A DNA stretch of 64,000 nt from Flaviaesturariibacter aridisoli (GCF_004343705.1 NZ_SKFH01000008.1:64001-128000), one strand, 5' to 3'. Numbered from the stretch's first letter, positions 8,289 through 16,990 are shown. Notes: a model not told the origin generated them from the letters alone. Numbers and translations are program-made.

Positions 8289-9630
8289 CCGCGTCCCGCT
8301 CGCGGGCCTCGGCCACCTTCACTTGGTAGAGATACACGAGGAAGAGGAAATAGAAGGGAAGACAGGGGATTTTGTAGCGCACCAACGTACCGAAGTTCGC
8401 CGCGGCGATGCCGGTCATGAACGCGAAGAGGCCGGTGAACATCACGCAGAACTGGAGCACCGGCGTGCGCGCGATGATCTTAAACGTACTGCCGAGGCCG
8501 CCCTTGAAGAAGAGCATCACCGTGAAATAAAGCACGAGCATACTCTCGATCGAAGAGAAGAAAATAAAGATCTTGGCATACTCCCATGGGTAGGGCCGGA
8601 ACAGCGTCAGGTTGATCCCCACGGGGATTGCCGCCAGGATACCAAGCGGCGAGGAAAAGTCTACATTCAGATCGTAGGCCGAGCCAGCCGAGCCACCGTA
8701 CATCGTGATGTTGTTGTAGGTATTGGCAGCCGTGTCGAGCGCGTTCTCCACCGAATAGCGGCCGAGCAGTTCGTCGGCGTTCCTGAGAAACACCAGGATG
8801 GCGGCACCGGCGATGACGAAGATAAATGGTGTGGCCAGCACGCGGACGGCGTCGTTGCGGATCCGGTCCTTGTAGGAGTTGAAGATGAACAGCAGGAAGA
8901 ACGGCACGAAGGCCGCGAAGATGTACACCTTTACGCTGATGATGAGGTACGCCGCCAGCGCAAAGCCGGCAATGTTCTGGAGCACTTTCCGCGGGCGCAC
9001 AAAGGCATAATACCCCGTGATAAACAGCCAGCACATCGAGCTGAAGGTCACCGTGTCTTTAAAGATCGAGGAGTCCCACACCAGTACGGATGGAATGAAG
9101 ATGGTGCAGAAGGCCGCCAGCTGCGTTCGGATGCCGAACTCGCGCTGGATGAACACAAAGAAGTTCCACAGGGCGATGTAGGCGAAGAAGCAGAAGATCA
9201 ACGACAGCGGCAGGAACATGTGGAAGGCACCGTAGTTGAACAGGGCGCCGATCTTGGCCACGAAGAACGATTCGTTGGCAAAGAGAAAGTAGTTGGACAT
9301 GTTCAGTCCGTCGAGGTTCGTATTGTTGAAGTCGCCGATGCTGTTGAAGAATACCCGGAACACCTCGCCCGGGTGGCGGCTGAAGTAGGTGTTGAGCACG
9401 TTCGCCCCCTCGAAGTACCAGCGTCCGTCGTAAGCGCCGCGGTAATAGTGTTCGTAGATCAGGCCGATGGCGATGCCCCCGATGAACTTGAGCACCATCC
9501 CGCGGGTGAAATATTTTTTGAGCTCCGGCTCGTGGCGGTGCTTTCGGTGAAAGTAAGTGAGCAGCAGGCCCCCCAGGATCATGAGATAGATCGGTAAGGC
9601 CACATAGTCGTACCAGAAGATAAAATACAT
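8230..9630 (-). CDS. Multi-pass membrane protein, candidate O-antigen/exopolysaccharide polymerase
   Basis: The protein has about 466 residues with many hydrophobic segments spread along it, starting with IFWYDYVALPIYLMILGG. The ATG at 9628-9630 was preferred to an upstream in-frame start because it begins directly with a membrane segment. It has the motif WDSSIFKDTVTF between helices; similar W-SS/G-I-x-K-D/E segments occur in Wzy-like and other polysaccharide membrane proteins of Bacteroidota. Its place among glycosyltransferases supports a polymerase or ligase role, but such families are too divergent to call by eye. It is the only gene of the cluster on the minus strand, with its own TACCTTTA promoter-like element. 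Confidence 0.6.
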   Translation of the reverse strand: MYFIFWYDYVALPIYLMILGGLLLTYFHRKHRHEPELKKYFTRGMVLKFIGGIAIGLIYEHYYRGAYDGRWYFEGANVLNTYFSRHPGEVFRVFFNSIGDFNNTNLDGLNMSNYFLFANESFFVAKIGALFNYGAFHMFLPLSLIFCFFAYIALWNFFVFIQREFGIRTQLAAFCTIFIPSVLVWDSSIFKDTVTFSSMCWLFITGYYAFVRPRKVLQNIAGFALAAYLIISVKVYIFAAFVPFFLLFIFNSYKDRIRNDAVRVLATPFIFVIAGAAILVFLRNADELLGRYSVENALDTAANTYNNITMYGGSAGSAYDLNVDFSSPLGILAAIPVGINLTLFRPYPWEYAKIFIFFSSIESMLVLYFTVMLFFKGGLGSTFKIIARTPVLQFCVMFTGLFAFMTGIAAANFGTLVRYKIPCLPFYFLFLVYLYQVKVAEARERDAAKLRALHDQESEDIPVHSS

Positions 9631-9658
9631 ATTAACCCGCGTGCGTTCAGTAAGTGGG

Positions 9659-9666
9659 TAAAGGTA
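9659..9666 (-). promoter_or_regulatory. Candidate -7 element TACCTTTA
   Basis: On the minus strand, 29 bp before the membrane protein start, TACCTTTA is one base from the Bacteroidota TAnnTTTG -7 box. No clear -33 TTTG is visible. Confidence 0.35.
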
Positions 9667-9730
9667 GGAAGCCCGGGCGGAACCACGCCCCCGGCCCACT
9701 TTATAATTTCTTTAAAACCGTTTTTTCGTA

Positions 9731-10939
9731 ATGCCCCGAGTCCTTTGTGTGCTGAACCGCCTGATCATCGGCGGCCCCTCGATCATCGCCGCTTACCTGA
9801 CCCACTATGCCCGTCCCGAGTTTGAAACCCTCATGGTCATCGGGGGCAAGGACGACCATGAGCAGGACGCCAACTTCATCACCGACCAGTTTGGCATCCA
9901 GCCGGTGGTGGTGCCGGAGATGCGCCGCGCCATCAAGTTTCGCGACGACCGCGCCGCTTACCGCCGCATCAAGGAGATCATCCGCGACTTCAAGCCCGAC
10001 ATCGTGCACACCCACGCCGCCAAAAGCGGCGCCCTCGGTCGCCTCGCCGCCTTCGCCACGAAGGTGCCGGTTACGATCCACACCTTCCACGGACACGTTT
10101 TTCACAGCTACTTTTCGCCTCTGAAAACACAGGCGTTCATCCGCGCCGAGCGCTTCCTGGCCGCCCGCTCCTCGGGCATCATCGCCATCTCGGAACTGCA
10201 AAAAGAGGAGCTCGCCGGCGAGTTCCGCATCTGCGCGCCCGAAAAGATCCGCGTCATTCCCCTCGGCCTCGACCTGGCGCCCTTTCGCGAGGGGCAGGCC
10301 GAAAAGCGCGCCGCCTTCCGCGGCCGATATGGCGTGGAAGACGACGAGATCGTGATCGGCCTCATCGGCCGCATCGTGCCGGTAAAGAACCACGCGCTCT
10401 TCCTGGCCATGGCCGAAGAACTCGCCCGCAACACGGGCCGCCGCCTCCGCTTCTTCCTCATCGGAGATGGCGACGAGCGCCCCCTCGTGGAAGCCGAATG
10501 CCGCACCCGTGGGCTCGATTATACCTATTACCCCGAATCGCCGCGCCGCGCGCTGGTAACCTGCACTTCGTGGCAGACCAGGATGGACGAGGTGTACGCC
10601 GCCATGGACATCGTGGCCCTGACCTCGCACAACGAAGGCACACCGGTGTCGCTCATTGAGGCGCAGGCCGCCGGAAAGCCGGTGCTGGCTACCAACGTGG
10701 GGGGCGTGGCCGACACGATGGCCGATGGCCGAACGGGCTTCCTTGTGCCCGCGGGTGGCGCCAAAGAGGGCGCTGAGCGCCTGCTGCGCTTGGTGGAGGA
10801 CGAAGCGCTGCGCGCATCCATGGGCGCCGCCGGCCGCGCTTTCGCGGAGGAAAAGTTCTCGGTGCAGAAGATGGTACAGGAAACGACAGCCTATTACCAT
10901 GAGCTGCTCGAGGGCGCAAGGATGGGGCGCAAAGGGTAA
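9731..10939 (+). CDS. Glycosyltransferase family 4
   Basis: The protein has 402 residues. It opens with VLCVLNRLIIGGPS and has HTHAAKSGALGR and a HTFHGHVFHSYFSP segment, features of WbnK/capsule-type GT4 enzymes. The C-terminal domain has VIGLIGRIVPVKNH and the donor site LTSHNEGTPVSLIEAQAAGKPV, with both glutamates present. It acts in the cytoplasm on nucleotide sugars. A TATAAT-like A/T-rich stretch lies between it and the divergent membrane-protein gene, so the pair share a 100-bp control region. Confidence 0.9.
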   Translation: MPRVLCVLNRLIIGGPSIIAAYLTHYARPEFETLMVIGGKDDHEQDANFITDQFGIQPVVVPEMRRAIKFRDDRAAYRRIKEIIRDFKPDIVHTHAAKSGALGRLAAFATKVPVTIHTFHGHVFHSYFSPLKTQAFIRAERFLAARSSGIIAISELQKEELAGEFRICAPEKIRVIPLGLDLAPFREGQAEKRAAFRGRYGVEDDEIVIGLIGRIVPVKNHALFLAMAEELARNTGRRLRFFLIGDGDERPLVEAECRTRGLDYTYYPESPRRALVTCTSWQTRMDEVYAAMDIVALTSHNEGTPVSLIEAQAAGKPVLATNVGGVADTMADGRTGFLVPAGGAKEGAERLLRLVEDEALRASMGAAGRAFAEEKFSVQKMVQETTAYYHELLEGARMGRKG

Positions 10940-10991
10940 GCTCAGCCATTTCTAATGGCCCTCTAATGGATAACATATAGCGGAAAGGCGC

Positions 10992-10999
10992 TATCTTTG
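10992..10999 (+). promoter_or_regulatory. Candidate Bacteroidota -7 box TATCTTTG
   Basis: An exact TAnnTTTG match lies 17 bp before the GTG start of the transglutaminase-like gene. A small hairpin (GCCATT/AATGGC, 10945-10959) lies just upstream and could end the previous gene's transcript. Confidence 0.6.
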
Positions 11000-11016
11000 G
11001 CATCTTACTCCAACTC

Positions 11017-11868
11017 GTGAAGAAAAAATCCATCCATAAGTGGTTCGTTTCGCTATTGCTCTTCACGTCGCTGTTGCTGCTCACGCTCAACCTCATTCCC
11101 TACCAGATCGATTATTATAAGGACAAAGGCCATCCCGGCGAGAAGTTCGACCGCGCCCTCGTGCGCGAGATCCGCTCCGTGGACGACCTGCTTGATCATA
11201 CCGACGCAGTTGCCCGCGACAAGGGCATCGGCCAGGGTACGCTCGACTATACGCTGCTGCTGCTCAACGTGGTGGAAAACCGCTTCATGCACGGCTATTG
11301 CTGCTACCGCCTGTCGCAAAACTGGATCGCGTCCTTCAGTGGCGTGGTGCTGCGCGACTATGCCGCTATTGTGCTTCCCGACGACATCCTCAAATTCCCC
11401 AACGCCGCCTGCTCCCAGCAGAGCATCGTGATGATGGAAGCCCTCCGCCGCAAAGGCTTCGACGTCCGCAAGATCCTGTTCCCCACCCATTTCGCCTTCG
11501 AGGCCCGTGTCAATGGGAAGTGGTACTTCCTCGACCCCGATGTGGAGCCCAACCTGACGGCTGCCAACGCTTCCGACGTGGCTTCGATCGCCAACAGCCC
11601 GACGCTGAATGGCATCTACGCCGGCGTAACCGATGAGGTATTGCTCCACGAATATTTCGACAACTACCGCGTGGGTGCCATCAACGAGCCGCCGGCTAAA
11701 AACGCCGCACTTTTTCACCGCGTGACCTACTGGCTGTCGAAGCTGGCTTTCCTGTTCCCCCTCGTTCTCGTGTACCGCCTCAACCGCCGCCGCAGCGCGC
11801 TCCGCCAGGCAGTTACGCCGGTGGTCAGCTTCCGGGCTAAAACCCGCCCGGAGCGAGTGCTTCCCTAA
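11017..11868 (+). CDS. Membrane-anchored transglutaminase-like protein
   Basis: The protein has 283 residues, starts at GTG, and has an N-terminal membrane segment (residues about 9-27) and a second near residue 245. The middle contains ACSQQSIVMMEALRRKG, then THFAFEARVNGKWYFLDPD. This Cys, His, Asp order and spacing fits the papain-like transglutaminase fold. The catalytic part would face the periplasm between the two membrane segments. Such proteins appear in polysaccharide clusters, sometimes as proteases or acyl-transfer enzymes, but no function is assigned. It is followed 17 bp later by a CpsB-type phosphatase, suggesting a shared role in export or surface assembly. Confidence 0.6.
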   Translation: MKKKSIHKWFVSLLLFTSLLLLTLNLIPYQIDYYKDKGHPGEKFDRALVREIRSVDDLLDHTDAVARDKGIGQGTLDYTLLLLNVVENRFMHGYCCYRLSQNWIASFSGVVLRDYAAIVLPDDILKFPNAACSQQSIVMMEALRRKGFDVRKILFPTHFAFEARVNGKWYFLDPDVEPNLTAANASDVASIANSPTLNGIYAGVTDEVLLHEYFDNYRVGAINEPPAKNAALFHRVTYWLSKLAFLFPLVLVYRLNRRRSALRQAVTPVVSFRAKTRPERVLP

Positions 11869-11885
11869 AGGCGTACTTTCGTCCC

Positions 11886-12620
11886 ATGTTCTTCTGGAAA
11901 AAACGCAAGCCGGCAGCCGCTGACCTTTCCTGGCTGGTGGCCGACATGCACTCCCACCTGGTGCCCGGCATCGACGACGGCGCCCCCGACGTGGAAACGA
12001 GCCTCGTGCTCATTGAAGGGCTCCAGCGCCTCGGCTACCGGAAGCTTTACACCACCCCGCATATCCTGTCGGATATGTATCCCAATACCCCCGAAACGAT
12101 CGGCGCCGGCCTGGCGACCCTCCAGAGCGCGCTCCGCGAAGCCGGCAACGACGTGCCCCTTTCGGCCGCGGCCGAATATTTCGTGGATGCCCATTTTGCC
12201 GCCATGGTGAAAGAGCAGCAGCCGCTGCTCCGCCTCCGCGACAACCTCATCCTCGTGGAAGCTTCCACCTTTTCGGCACCCCTGGAATTCAAGGAGGTGC
12301 TCTTTGAACTGCAGCTCCAGAATTACCAGCCCATCATCGCCCACCCCGAGCGGTATACCTACCTGAAGCAGGATCCAGGCTACCTCGACGACCTGCGCTA
12401 CAACGGTTGCTTTTTCCAGCTCAACCTGATGTCGCTTGCCGGCCACTACGGTGCCCTGAGTAAGGAGCTGGCGGAAAACCTCATCCGCAAAGGCTTTTAC
12501 GACTTTGTGGGCACCGACATCCACCACGTGCAGCACCTGCCCGTGCTGGAGCGCGCGGCCGCCTCGCCGCTGCTGCAAAAGCTCCGCGACAGCGGACGTC
12601 TTCAAAACGATCGACTCTAG
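11886..12620 (+). CDS. CpsB/YwqE-type PHP-domain tyrosine phosphatase
   Basis: The protein has 244 residues. The N-terminal metal site MHSHLVPGIDDG (His22, His24, Asp30/31) is diagnostic of CpsB/CapC/YwqE phosphatases. Further metal ligands are seen in TTPHI, the glutamate in VEAS, IIAHPERY and GTDIHH. These Mn-dependent enzymes dephosphorylate the tyrosine kinase (BY-kinase/Wzc) that controls polysaccharide chain length. No kinase gene is in view; it may lie before the window. A TACTTTCG element ends only 4 bp before the ATG, so the transcript may have little or no leader. Confidence 0.88.
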   Translation: MFFWKKRKPAAADLSWLVADMHSHLVPGIDDGAPDVETSLVLIEGLQRLGYRKLYTTPHILSDMYPNTPETIGAGLATLQSALREAGNDVPLSAAAEYFVDAHFAAMVKEQQPLLRLRDNLILVEASTFSAPLEFKEVLFELQLQNYQPIIAHPERYTYLKQDPGYLDDLRYNGCFFQLNLMSLAGHYGALSKELAENLIRKGFYDFVGTDIHHVQHLPVLERAAASPLLQKLRDSGRLQNDRL

Positions 12621-12663
12621 GCAATCCAAACTTTTCCCTGATTCGTTTGTATTAGTGCTGACT

Positions 12664-13539
12664 ATGGGATTTACCATTAAAGAACTGGAGACGCTGACGG
12701 GGATCAAGGCCCATACCATCCGGATCTGGGAACAGCGGTACCGTTTCCTGAAGCCTTCGCGCACGTCTACCAACATCCGCACCTACAACAACGAGGAGCT
12801 TAAGACGCTGCTCACCGTGGCCCTGCTGAACAAGTATGGTTATAAGATCTCCCGCATCGATGGCATGGACGCCGACCAGCGGCACCGCGAGGTGCTGCAA
12901 CTCGAATTCGACGAAGCCCGCGAAGAACACCTTGTCAACGAGCTTATCGGTTGCATGGTAGACCTGGAGGCCGCGGGTTTTGAGCGCCACCTCGACAGCT
13001 ACCTGCAGCGACATGGACTCGAGCGCACCATTACCGGGCTCGTATTTCGCTTCCTGGAAAAGACCGGCATCCTGTGGCAAACGGGCCGAGTAAACCCGGC
13101 GCACGAGCATGTGGTCTCCAATATCATCCGCCAGAAGGTGATCTGCGGCATCGAGGCGTTGCCCCGTATGACCGGCGGCGGGCCCCTGTTGCTGCTGCTG
13201 TTGCCCGAGGGCGAGCACCACGAGCTGGGGCTGCTCTACGTAAGCTACCTGCTCCGCGCGCGGGGCCACCACGTTCTTTACATCGGCGCCAATACGCCGC
13301 TGCGCGACGCCCTGTACGTAGTCAACCTGAAGAAGCCCGAATACATCTATATGCACCTGACGGCCGTGCACCACCGGCCCCAGTTTACCCGTTTCCTGCA
13401 GGGCCTTTGCGCCGGCGCTCCCGCGTCGAAAGTGCTGCTGTCGGGCTACGTGGCGCTCGACGCCCCGCGGGCGGCGGCCGAAAACCTGGTGCTGCTCCAA
13501 TCCCTTTCCGGCGTCCATACGTATATCTCGCAGCTCTGA
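12664..13539 (+). CDS. carH: MerR-type regulator with B12-binding domain (CarH/LitR-like light sensor)
   Basis: The protein has 291 residues. Residues 1-70 are a MerR helix-turn-helix (FTIKELETLTGIKAHTIRIWEQRY). Residues about 85-165 form the helical bundle, where Trp138 is followed exactly nine residues later by Glu148-His149: the Wx9EH motif of CarH, which caps adenosylcobalamin. Residues about 173-290 are a cobalamin-binding Rossmann domain with ExHxxG (Glu184, His186, Gly189), where His186 would ligate cobalt. In CarH the B12-bound tetramer represses carotenoid genes in the dark, and light breaks it up. The residue after Trp138 is Gln; Thermus CarH, as I recall, has His there, used after photolysis. 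It lies 112 bp before the carotenoid operon. Confidence 0.85.
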   Translation: MGFTIKELETLTGIKAHTIRIWEQRYRFLKPSRTSTNIRTYNNEELKTLLTVALLNKYGYKISRIDGMDADQRHREVLQLEFDEAREEHLVNELIGCMVDLEAAGFERHLDSYLQRHGLERTITGLVFRFLEKTGILWQTGRVNPAHEHVVSNIIRQKVICGIEALPRMTGGGPLLLLLLPEGEHHELGLLYVSYLLRARGHHVLYIGANTPLRDALYVVNLKKPEYIYMHLTAVHHRPQFTRFLQGLCAGAPASKVLLSGYVALDAPRAAAENLVLLQSLSGVHTYISQL

Positions 13540-13560
13540 GACTACCGCATCTCCGATCCA

Positions 13561-13596
13561 TTTTGTTTAAGAAAAAATATAATAAATTAAACAAAA
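13561..13596. promoter_or_regulatory. Distal operator dyad for carotenoid operon
   Basis: A perfect 10-bp inverted repeat: TTTTGTTTAA (13561-13570) and TTAAACAAAA (13587-13596), with a 16-bp A/T-rich spacer. It lies between the CarH-like gene and the operon promoter, and its half site TTTTGTTTA is repeated in direct orientation at 13616-13624. Confidence 0.65.
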
Positions 13597-13615
13597 GGAA
13601 TTCTTGCGGCCTGTT

Positions 13616-13648
13616 TTTTGTTTAGTTTTGGAGTAGTAAAAATTAAAC
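13616..13648. promoter_or_regulatory. Proximal operator dyad overlapping the promoter
   Basis: GTTTAGTTTT (13620-13629) and AAAATTAAAC (13639-13648) pair at 9 of 10 positions across a 9-bp spacer. The half sites are about 27 bp apart in step with those of the distal dyad. The -7 box lies inside the left arm, so binding here should exclude RNA polymerase. Confidence 0.6.
13623..13630 (+). promoter_or_regulatory. Candidate -7 box TAGTTTTG of crt operon
   Basis: An exact TAnnTTTG match lies 21 bp before the sigma factor start. A TTG at 13604-13606 lies 16 bp upstream, slightly short of the usual -33 spacing. Confidence 0.6.
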
Positions 13649-13651
13649 ACG

Positions 13652-14137
13652 ATGGGAATACAGGAGTTCAATACCCTGGTGGTACACAGTGCCGAAGGCC
13701 TCCGCCCCTTCGCCATCACCCTCACCCGCGACCGGGAGGCGGCCCGCGATCTTTGCCAGGAGACCGTGTGTAAAGCCCTTACGCACCGCGACAAGTACCA
13801 GCCCGGTACCAACATCAAGGCGTGGCTCAGCACCATTATGCGCAACATCTTCATCAACGACTATCGCCGCGACGAGCGCAAGCGATTGGTATTCGATGCG
13901 GTGCAATATGCCGCCCGAAACGGCAGCCCCACCGCCTTTGCCGACAGTGGCATCCGCCTCCAGGAAATTAATCGGGCGCTTTACGGTTTGCCCGCTATAT
14001 TTAAACAAGCGTGTCTCCTGTATCTGCAGGGCTACAAATACCAGGAGATCGCCGATGCGCTCAACGAGCCGTTGGGCACCATCAAGAGCCGCATTCACTT
14101 TGCCCGTAAAATGCTCCAAAAACGTCTGGACCGATGA
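13652..14137 (+). CDS. ECF-type RNA polymerase sigma factor
   Basis: The protein has 161 residues, the normal ECF length. Region 2 is visible as DREAARDLCQETVCKAL followed by NIKAWLSTIMRNIFINDYRR, and region 4 as YKYQEIADALNEPLGTIKSR. It is the first gene of the carotenoid operon and overlaps crtI by 4 bp (ATGA), so translation is coupled. No anti-sigma gene is adjacent; control therefore probably comes from the CarH-like repressor at the promoter. By analogy with CarQ-type circuits it may amplify crt transcription or switch on other light-stress genes, but that is inferred from context. Confidence 0.9.
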   Translation: MGIQEFNTLVVHSAEGLRPFAITLTRDREAARDLCQETVCKALTHRDKYQPGTNIKAWLSTIMRNIFINDYRRDERKRLVFDAVQYAARNGSPTAFADSGIRLQEINRALYGLPAIFKQACLLYLQGYKYQEIADALNEPLGTIKSRIHFARKMLQKRLDR

Positions 14138-15615
14138 AGCGAACCGTATTGGTGATCGGGGCCGGCTTCGCCGGGTTGTCGGCAGCCGCCTTTATGGCGC
14201 GGGCCGGATGGTCGGTGACGGTGATCGACAAAAATGAAACCGCCGGCGGCCGCGCGCGGCGCCTGCAGGAAGCGGGGTTTACCTTCGACATGGGTCCTTC
14301 GTGGTACTGGATGCCCGACGTGTTCGAGCGCTTCTTCGCGCAGTTCGGCAAAAAGGTATCCGACTACTACCAGCTTACCCGCCTCGACCCCTCGTACCGT
14401 GTGTACTGGAACGACGGCCATACCGACATCCCTGCCGACTACGAGGCCTTTCGCGCCCTGTTTGAACAGTTGGAACCCGGAAGCGGCACCCGCCTCGATA
14501 AGTACCTCAAAGAGGCTGCCCATAAATACAGCATCGGGATGCAGCGCCTCGTGTACAAGCCCGGGCGTTCGCTCACCGAATTCCTTGACTGGGACGTAGT
14601 GCGCAACGTGCTGCGCCTCGACGTTTTCACCTCCATCAAAAAACACATTGCGCGTCATTTCAAGAACGAGCGCCTCCGCCAGCTGATGGAGTTCCCGGTG
14701 CTTTTTCTCGGAGCCTTGCCCGAAAACACACCGGCCCTGTACAGCCTGATGAACTGGGCCGACATCCGCGGCGGCACGTGGTACCCCGAGGGCGGCATGT
14801 GGAGCATCGTGGCCGCTATGCAATCGCTCTGCGAAGAGCTCGGTGTGCAGTTTCGTCTTGGCGAGGAGGCCCGCGAGATCGTCGTGCACAACCGCACGGC
14901 CACCGAAGTGCGCACCGACAAGGGCACGCATCGCTTCGATGCAGTGATCAGTGGCGCCGACTACCATTTCACCGAAACGCAATTGCTGCCGCCCGAGCAC
15001 CGTACTTATACGGAAGCCTACTGGCAGCGCCGCGTGCTGGCGCCTTCCTGCCTGATGTATTACGTGGGGCTCAACAAGCGGGTGGACAACCTGCCGCACC
15101 ACGCCCTCTTCTTCGACGTGCCTTTCGACCGTCATGCCCGCGAGATATACACCGACCCGCAATGGCCCGCTGAGCCGCTGTTTTACGTGTCGGCAGCTTC
15201 CAAAACCGATCCACACGCGGCACCGGAAGGCTGCGAGAACCTCGTGTTTCTCATCCCGGTGGCCGCCGGCCTCACGGCCGACACCGAAGAGATCCGCGAG
15301 CGCTACTTCAACGGGCTCATGCAGCGCCTCGAACGCCACTGCGGCCAACCGCTCCGTGATGCCATCATCTACAAAAAGTCGTTCTCGGTGAGCGACTTCG
15401 AGCGCGACTACCATTCCTTCAAAGGAAATGCCTACGGGCTTGCCAATACCCTGATGCAAACTGCCATCTTCCGACCCTCCTGCCGAAGCAAAAAAGTCCC
15501 GAATCTCTTTTACACCGGCCAGTTCACCGTGCCGGGGCCGGGCGTACCGCCCAGCCTCATCAGCGGTGAGGTGGTTGCAACGCAAGTGGTTAAACAGTTT
15601 AACGGAATGTCATGA
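14134..15615 (+). CDS. crtI: Phytoene desaturase
   Basis: The protein has 493 residues, the usual CrtI length. The N-terminal FAD-binding motif is VLVIGAGFAGLSAAAFM (GxGxxG) followed by the acidic strand end in VIDKN and GGRARR. The C-terminal signature near residues 455-480 (FYTGQFTVPGPGVPPSLISG) is characteristic of carotenoid desaturases. The enzyme converts phytoene to lycopene in the membrane. Four-base overlaps join it to the sigma factor upstream and crtB downstream. A few Bacteroidota homologues act as other carotenoid oxidases, but next to crtB this is the desaturase. Confidence 0.95.
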   Translation: MKRTVLVIGAGFAGLSAAAFMARAGWSVTVIDKNETAGGRARRLQEAGFTFDMGPSWYWMPDVFERFFAQFGKKVSDYYQLTRLDPSYRVYWNDGHTDIPADYEAFRALFEQLEPGSGTRLDKYLKEAAHKYSIGMQRLVYKPGRSLTEFLDWDVVRNVLRLDVFTSIKKHIARHFKNERLRQLMEFPVLFLGALPENTPALYSLMNWADIRGGTWYPEGGMWSIVAAMQSLCEELGVQFRLGEEAREIVVHNRTATEVRTDKGTHRFDAVISGADYHFTETQLLPPEHRTYTEAYWQRRVLAPSCLMYYVGLNKRVDNLPHHALFFDVPFDRHAREIYTDPQWPAEPLFYVSAASKTDPHAAPEGCENLVFLIPVAAGLTADTEEIRERYFNGLMQRLERHCGQPLRDAIIYKKSFSVSDFERDYHSFKGNAYGLANTLMQTAIFRPSCRSKKVPNLFYTGQFTVPGPGVPPSLISGEVVATQVVKQFNGMS

Positions 15616-16454
15616 CAGAAGCCCTTTTCCATAAAACGAGCAGCGAATGCAGCCGGGTGCTGACGCTGAATTACAGCACGTCTTTTTCATCGGCGATCCG
15701 CCTCCTGCACAACGACCTCCGCGGGCCGATCTTTCACATTTATGGCTTCGTGCGCCTTGCCGACGAGATCGTGGACACTTTCCACGGCCGCGACAAAGTG
15801 GCCCTGCTGGAGCAATGCCGCGCCGAAACCTTCGACGCTATTGCCCGCGGCATCTCGCTCAACCCGATCCTCAACTCGTTTCAGAAGACCGTCAACGAAT
15901 ACGGCATCGACCACGACCTCATCGAAGCCTTCTTCCGCAGCATGGCCTCCGACCTTACCGAGCAGGCCTACGACCGGCAGGGATACGAGGAGTATATCTA
16001 CGGGTCGGCCGAAGTGGTAGGCCTTATGTGCCTGTATGTGTTCTGCGGTGGCGACCGCAAGCAGTATGAAGGATTGCGTGACGCCGCCCGCGCGCTGGGG
16101 GCAGCCTTTCAGAAGGTGAATTTCCTGCGCGACATCCAGGCCGACTACCAGGTGCTGTCGCGGATGTACTTCCCCGGCTGCGACTTCCACAACTTCAGCG
16201 CCCGCGACAAGGCCGGGATCGAGACCGATATCGAGGCCGACTTCCGCGCTGCCTACGAAGGCATCCTCCGGCTGCCGATGAAAGCCCGCTTCGGAGTGTA
16301 CGTGGCGTACAAATATTACTACTCGCTTTTTCGCAAGATCAAGGACACGGCGCCAGCCCATATCCTGCAAAAGCGCATCCGCATTCCCAACTATTACAAG
16401 GCGTACATTGTGCTGCGGGCCACGGTCAAAAACCGCCTGCGCCTGATCGGATGA
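15612..16454 (+). CDS. crtB: Phytoene/squalene synthase family protein, phytoene synthase
   Basis: The protein has 280 residues. Both aspartate-rich, Mg-diphosphate-binding motifs are present: LADEIVD (Asp51, Asp55) and FLRDIQAD (Asp174, Asp178). It condenses two geranylgeranyl diphosphates into phytoene. The ATG overlaps the crtI stop by 4 bp, and the TGA overlaps the idi start. No geranylgeranyl diphosphate synthase (crtE) is in the window, so the precursor must come from elsewhere in the genome. Confidence 0.95.
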   Translation: MTEALFHKTSSECSRVLTLNYSTSFSSAIRLLHNDLRGPIFHIYGFVRLADEIVDTFHGRDKVALLEQCRAETFDAIARGISLNPILNSFQKTVNEYGIDHDLIEAFFRSMASDLTEQAYDRQGYEEYIYGSAEVVGLMCLYVFCGGDRKQYEGLRDAARALGAAFQKVNFLRDIQADYQVLSRMYFPGCDFHNFSARDKAGIETDIEADFRAAYEGILRLPMKARFGVYVAYKYYYSLFRKIKDTAPAHILQKRIRIPNYYKAYIVLRATVKNRLRLIG

Positions 16455-16990
16455 TGGAACCGCAAGTAGTTTTGGTTAACGAGCGGGACGAGCCGCAGGG
16501 CACGACCGGAAAAATGGAAGCGCACCAGCGCGGGTTGCTGCACCGCGCCCTCAGCGTGTTCCTGTTTGATCGCGAAGGACGCATGTTGCTGCAGCAGCGG
16601 GCCGCGGGCAAGTACCACGGCGCCGGCCTCTGGAGCAATACCTGCTGCAGCCACCCCGCCCCCGGCGAAGCGCCCGAAGCCGCCGCCCGCCGCCGCCTCC
16701 GCGAAGAGCTTGGCATCGAGGCAGACCTGCGGCCGGCTTTTGCCTTTACCTACCGCGCCGAGGTGGAGAACGACCTCATCGAGCACGAATACGACCACGT
16801 GTTTACGGGTCAGTACGAGGGTACTTTTGTGCTGAACCCCGACGAAGTGGCTGCCGTGCGCTACCTCGGCCGGGCCGAACTGGAACGCGAATTGAGCGAG
16901 CAGCCGGAACGGTATACACAATGGTTCCGGATGATCTACGGAAGGGTTCACGATTTGTGGGAAAAACGATTTGAAGGAGAACACCTATGA
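16451..16990 (+). CDS. idi: Isopentenyl-diphosphate delta-isomerase, type 1
   Basis: The protein has 179 residues with a Nudix-like fold. SNTCCSHP holds the catalytic Cys (Cys65/66), REELG the metal-binding glutamates, and EHEYDHVF the second active-site block with its Glu. It interconverts IPP and DMAPP, balancing supply for carotenoid chains. Two adjacent ATGs (16451 and 16454) are possible; the first overlaps crtB by 4 bp as at the other junctions. It overlaps crtZ by 4 bp at the 3' end. Confidence 0.94.
   Translation: MMEPQVVLVNERDEPQGTTGKMEAHQRGLLHRALSVFLFDREGRMLLQQRAAGKYHGAGLWSNTCCSHPAPGEAPEAAARRRLREELGIEADLRPAFAFTYRAEVENDLIEHEYDHVFTGQYEGTFVLNPDEVAAVRYLGRAELERELSEQPERYTQWFRMIYGRVHDLWEKRFEGEHL

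Noticed and set aside
14134-15615. Possibility that the crtI-like gene is a carotenoid oxygenase or dehydrosqualene desaturase
   Set aside because: Overlap with a phytoene synthase-like gene, with idi, crtZ and crtY following, favours phytoene desaturase.
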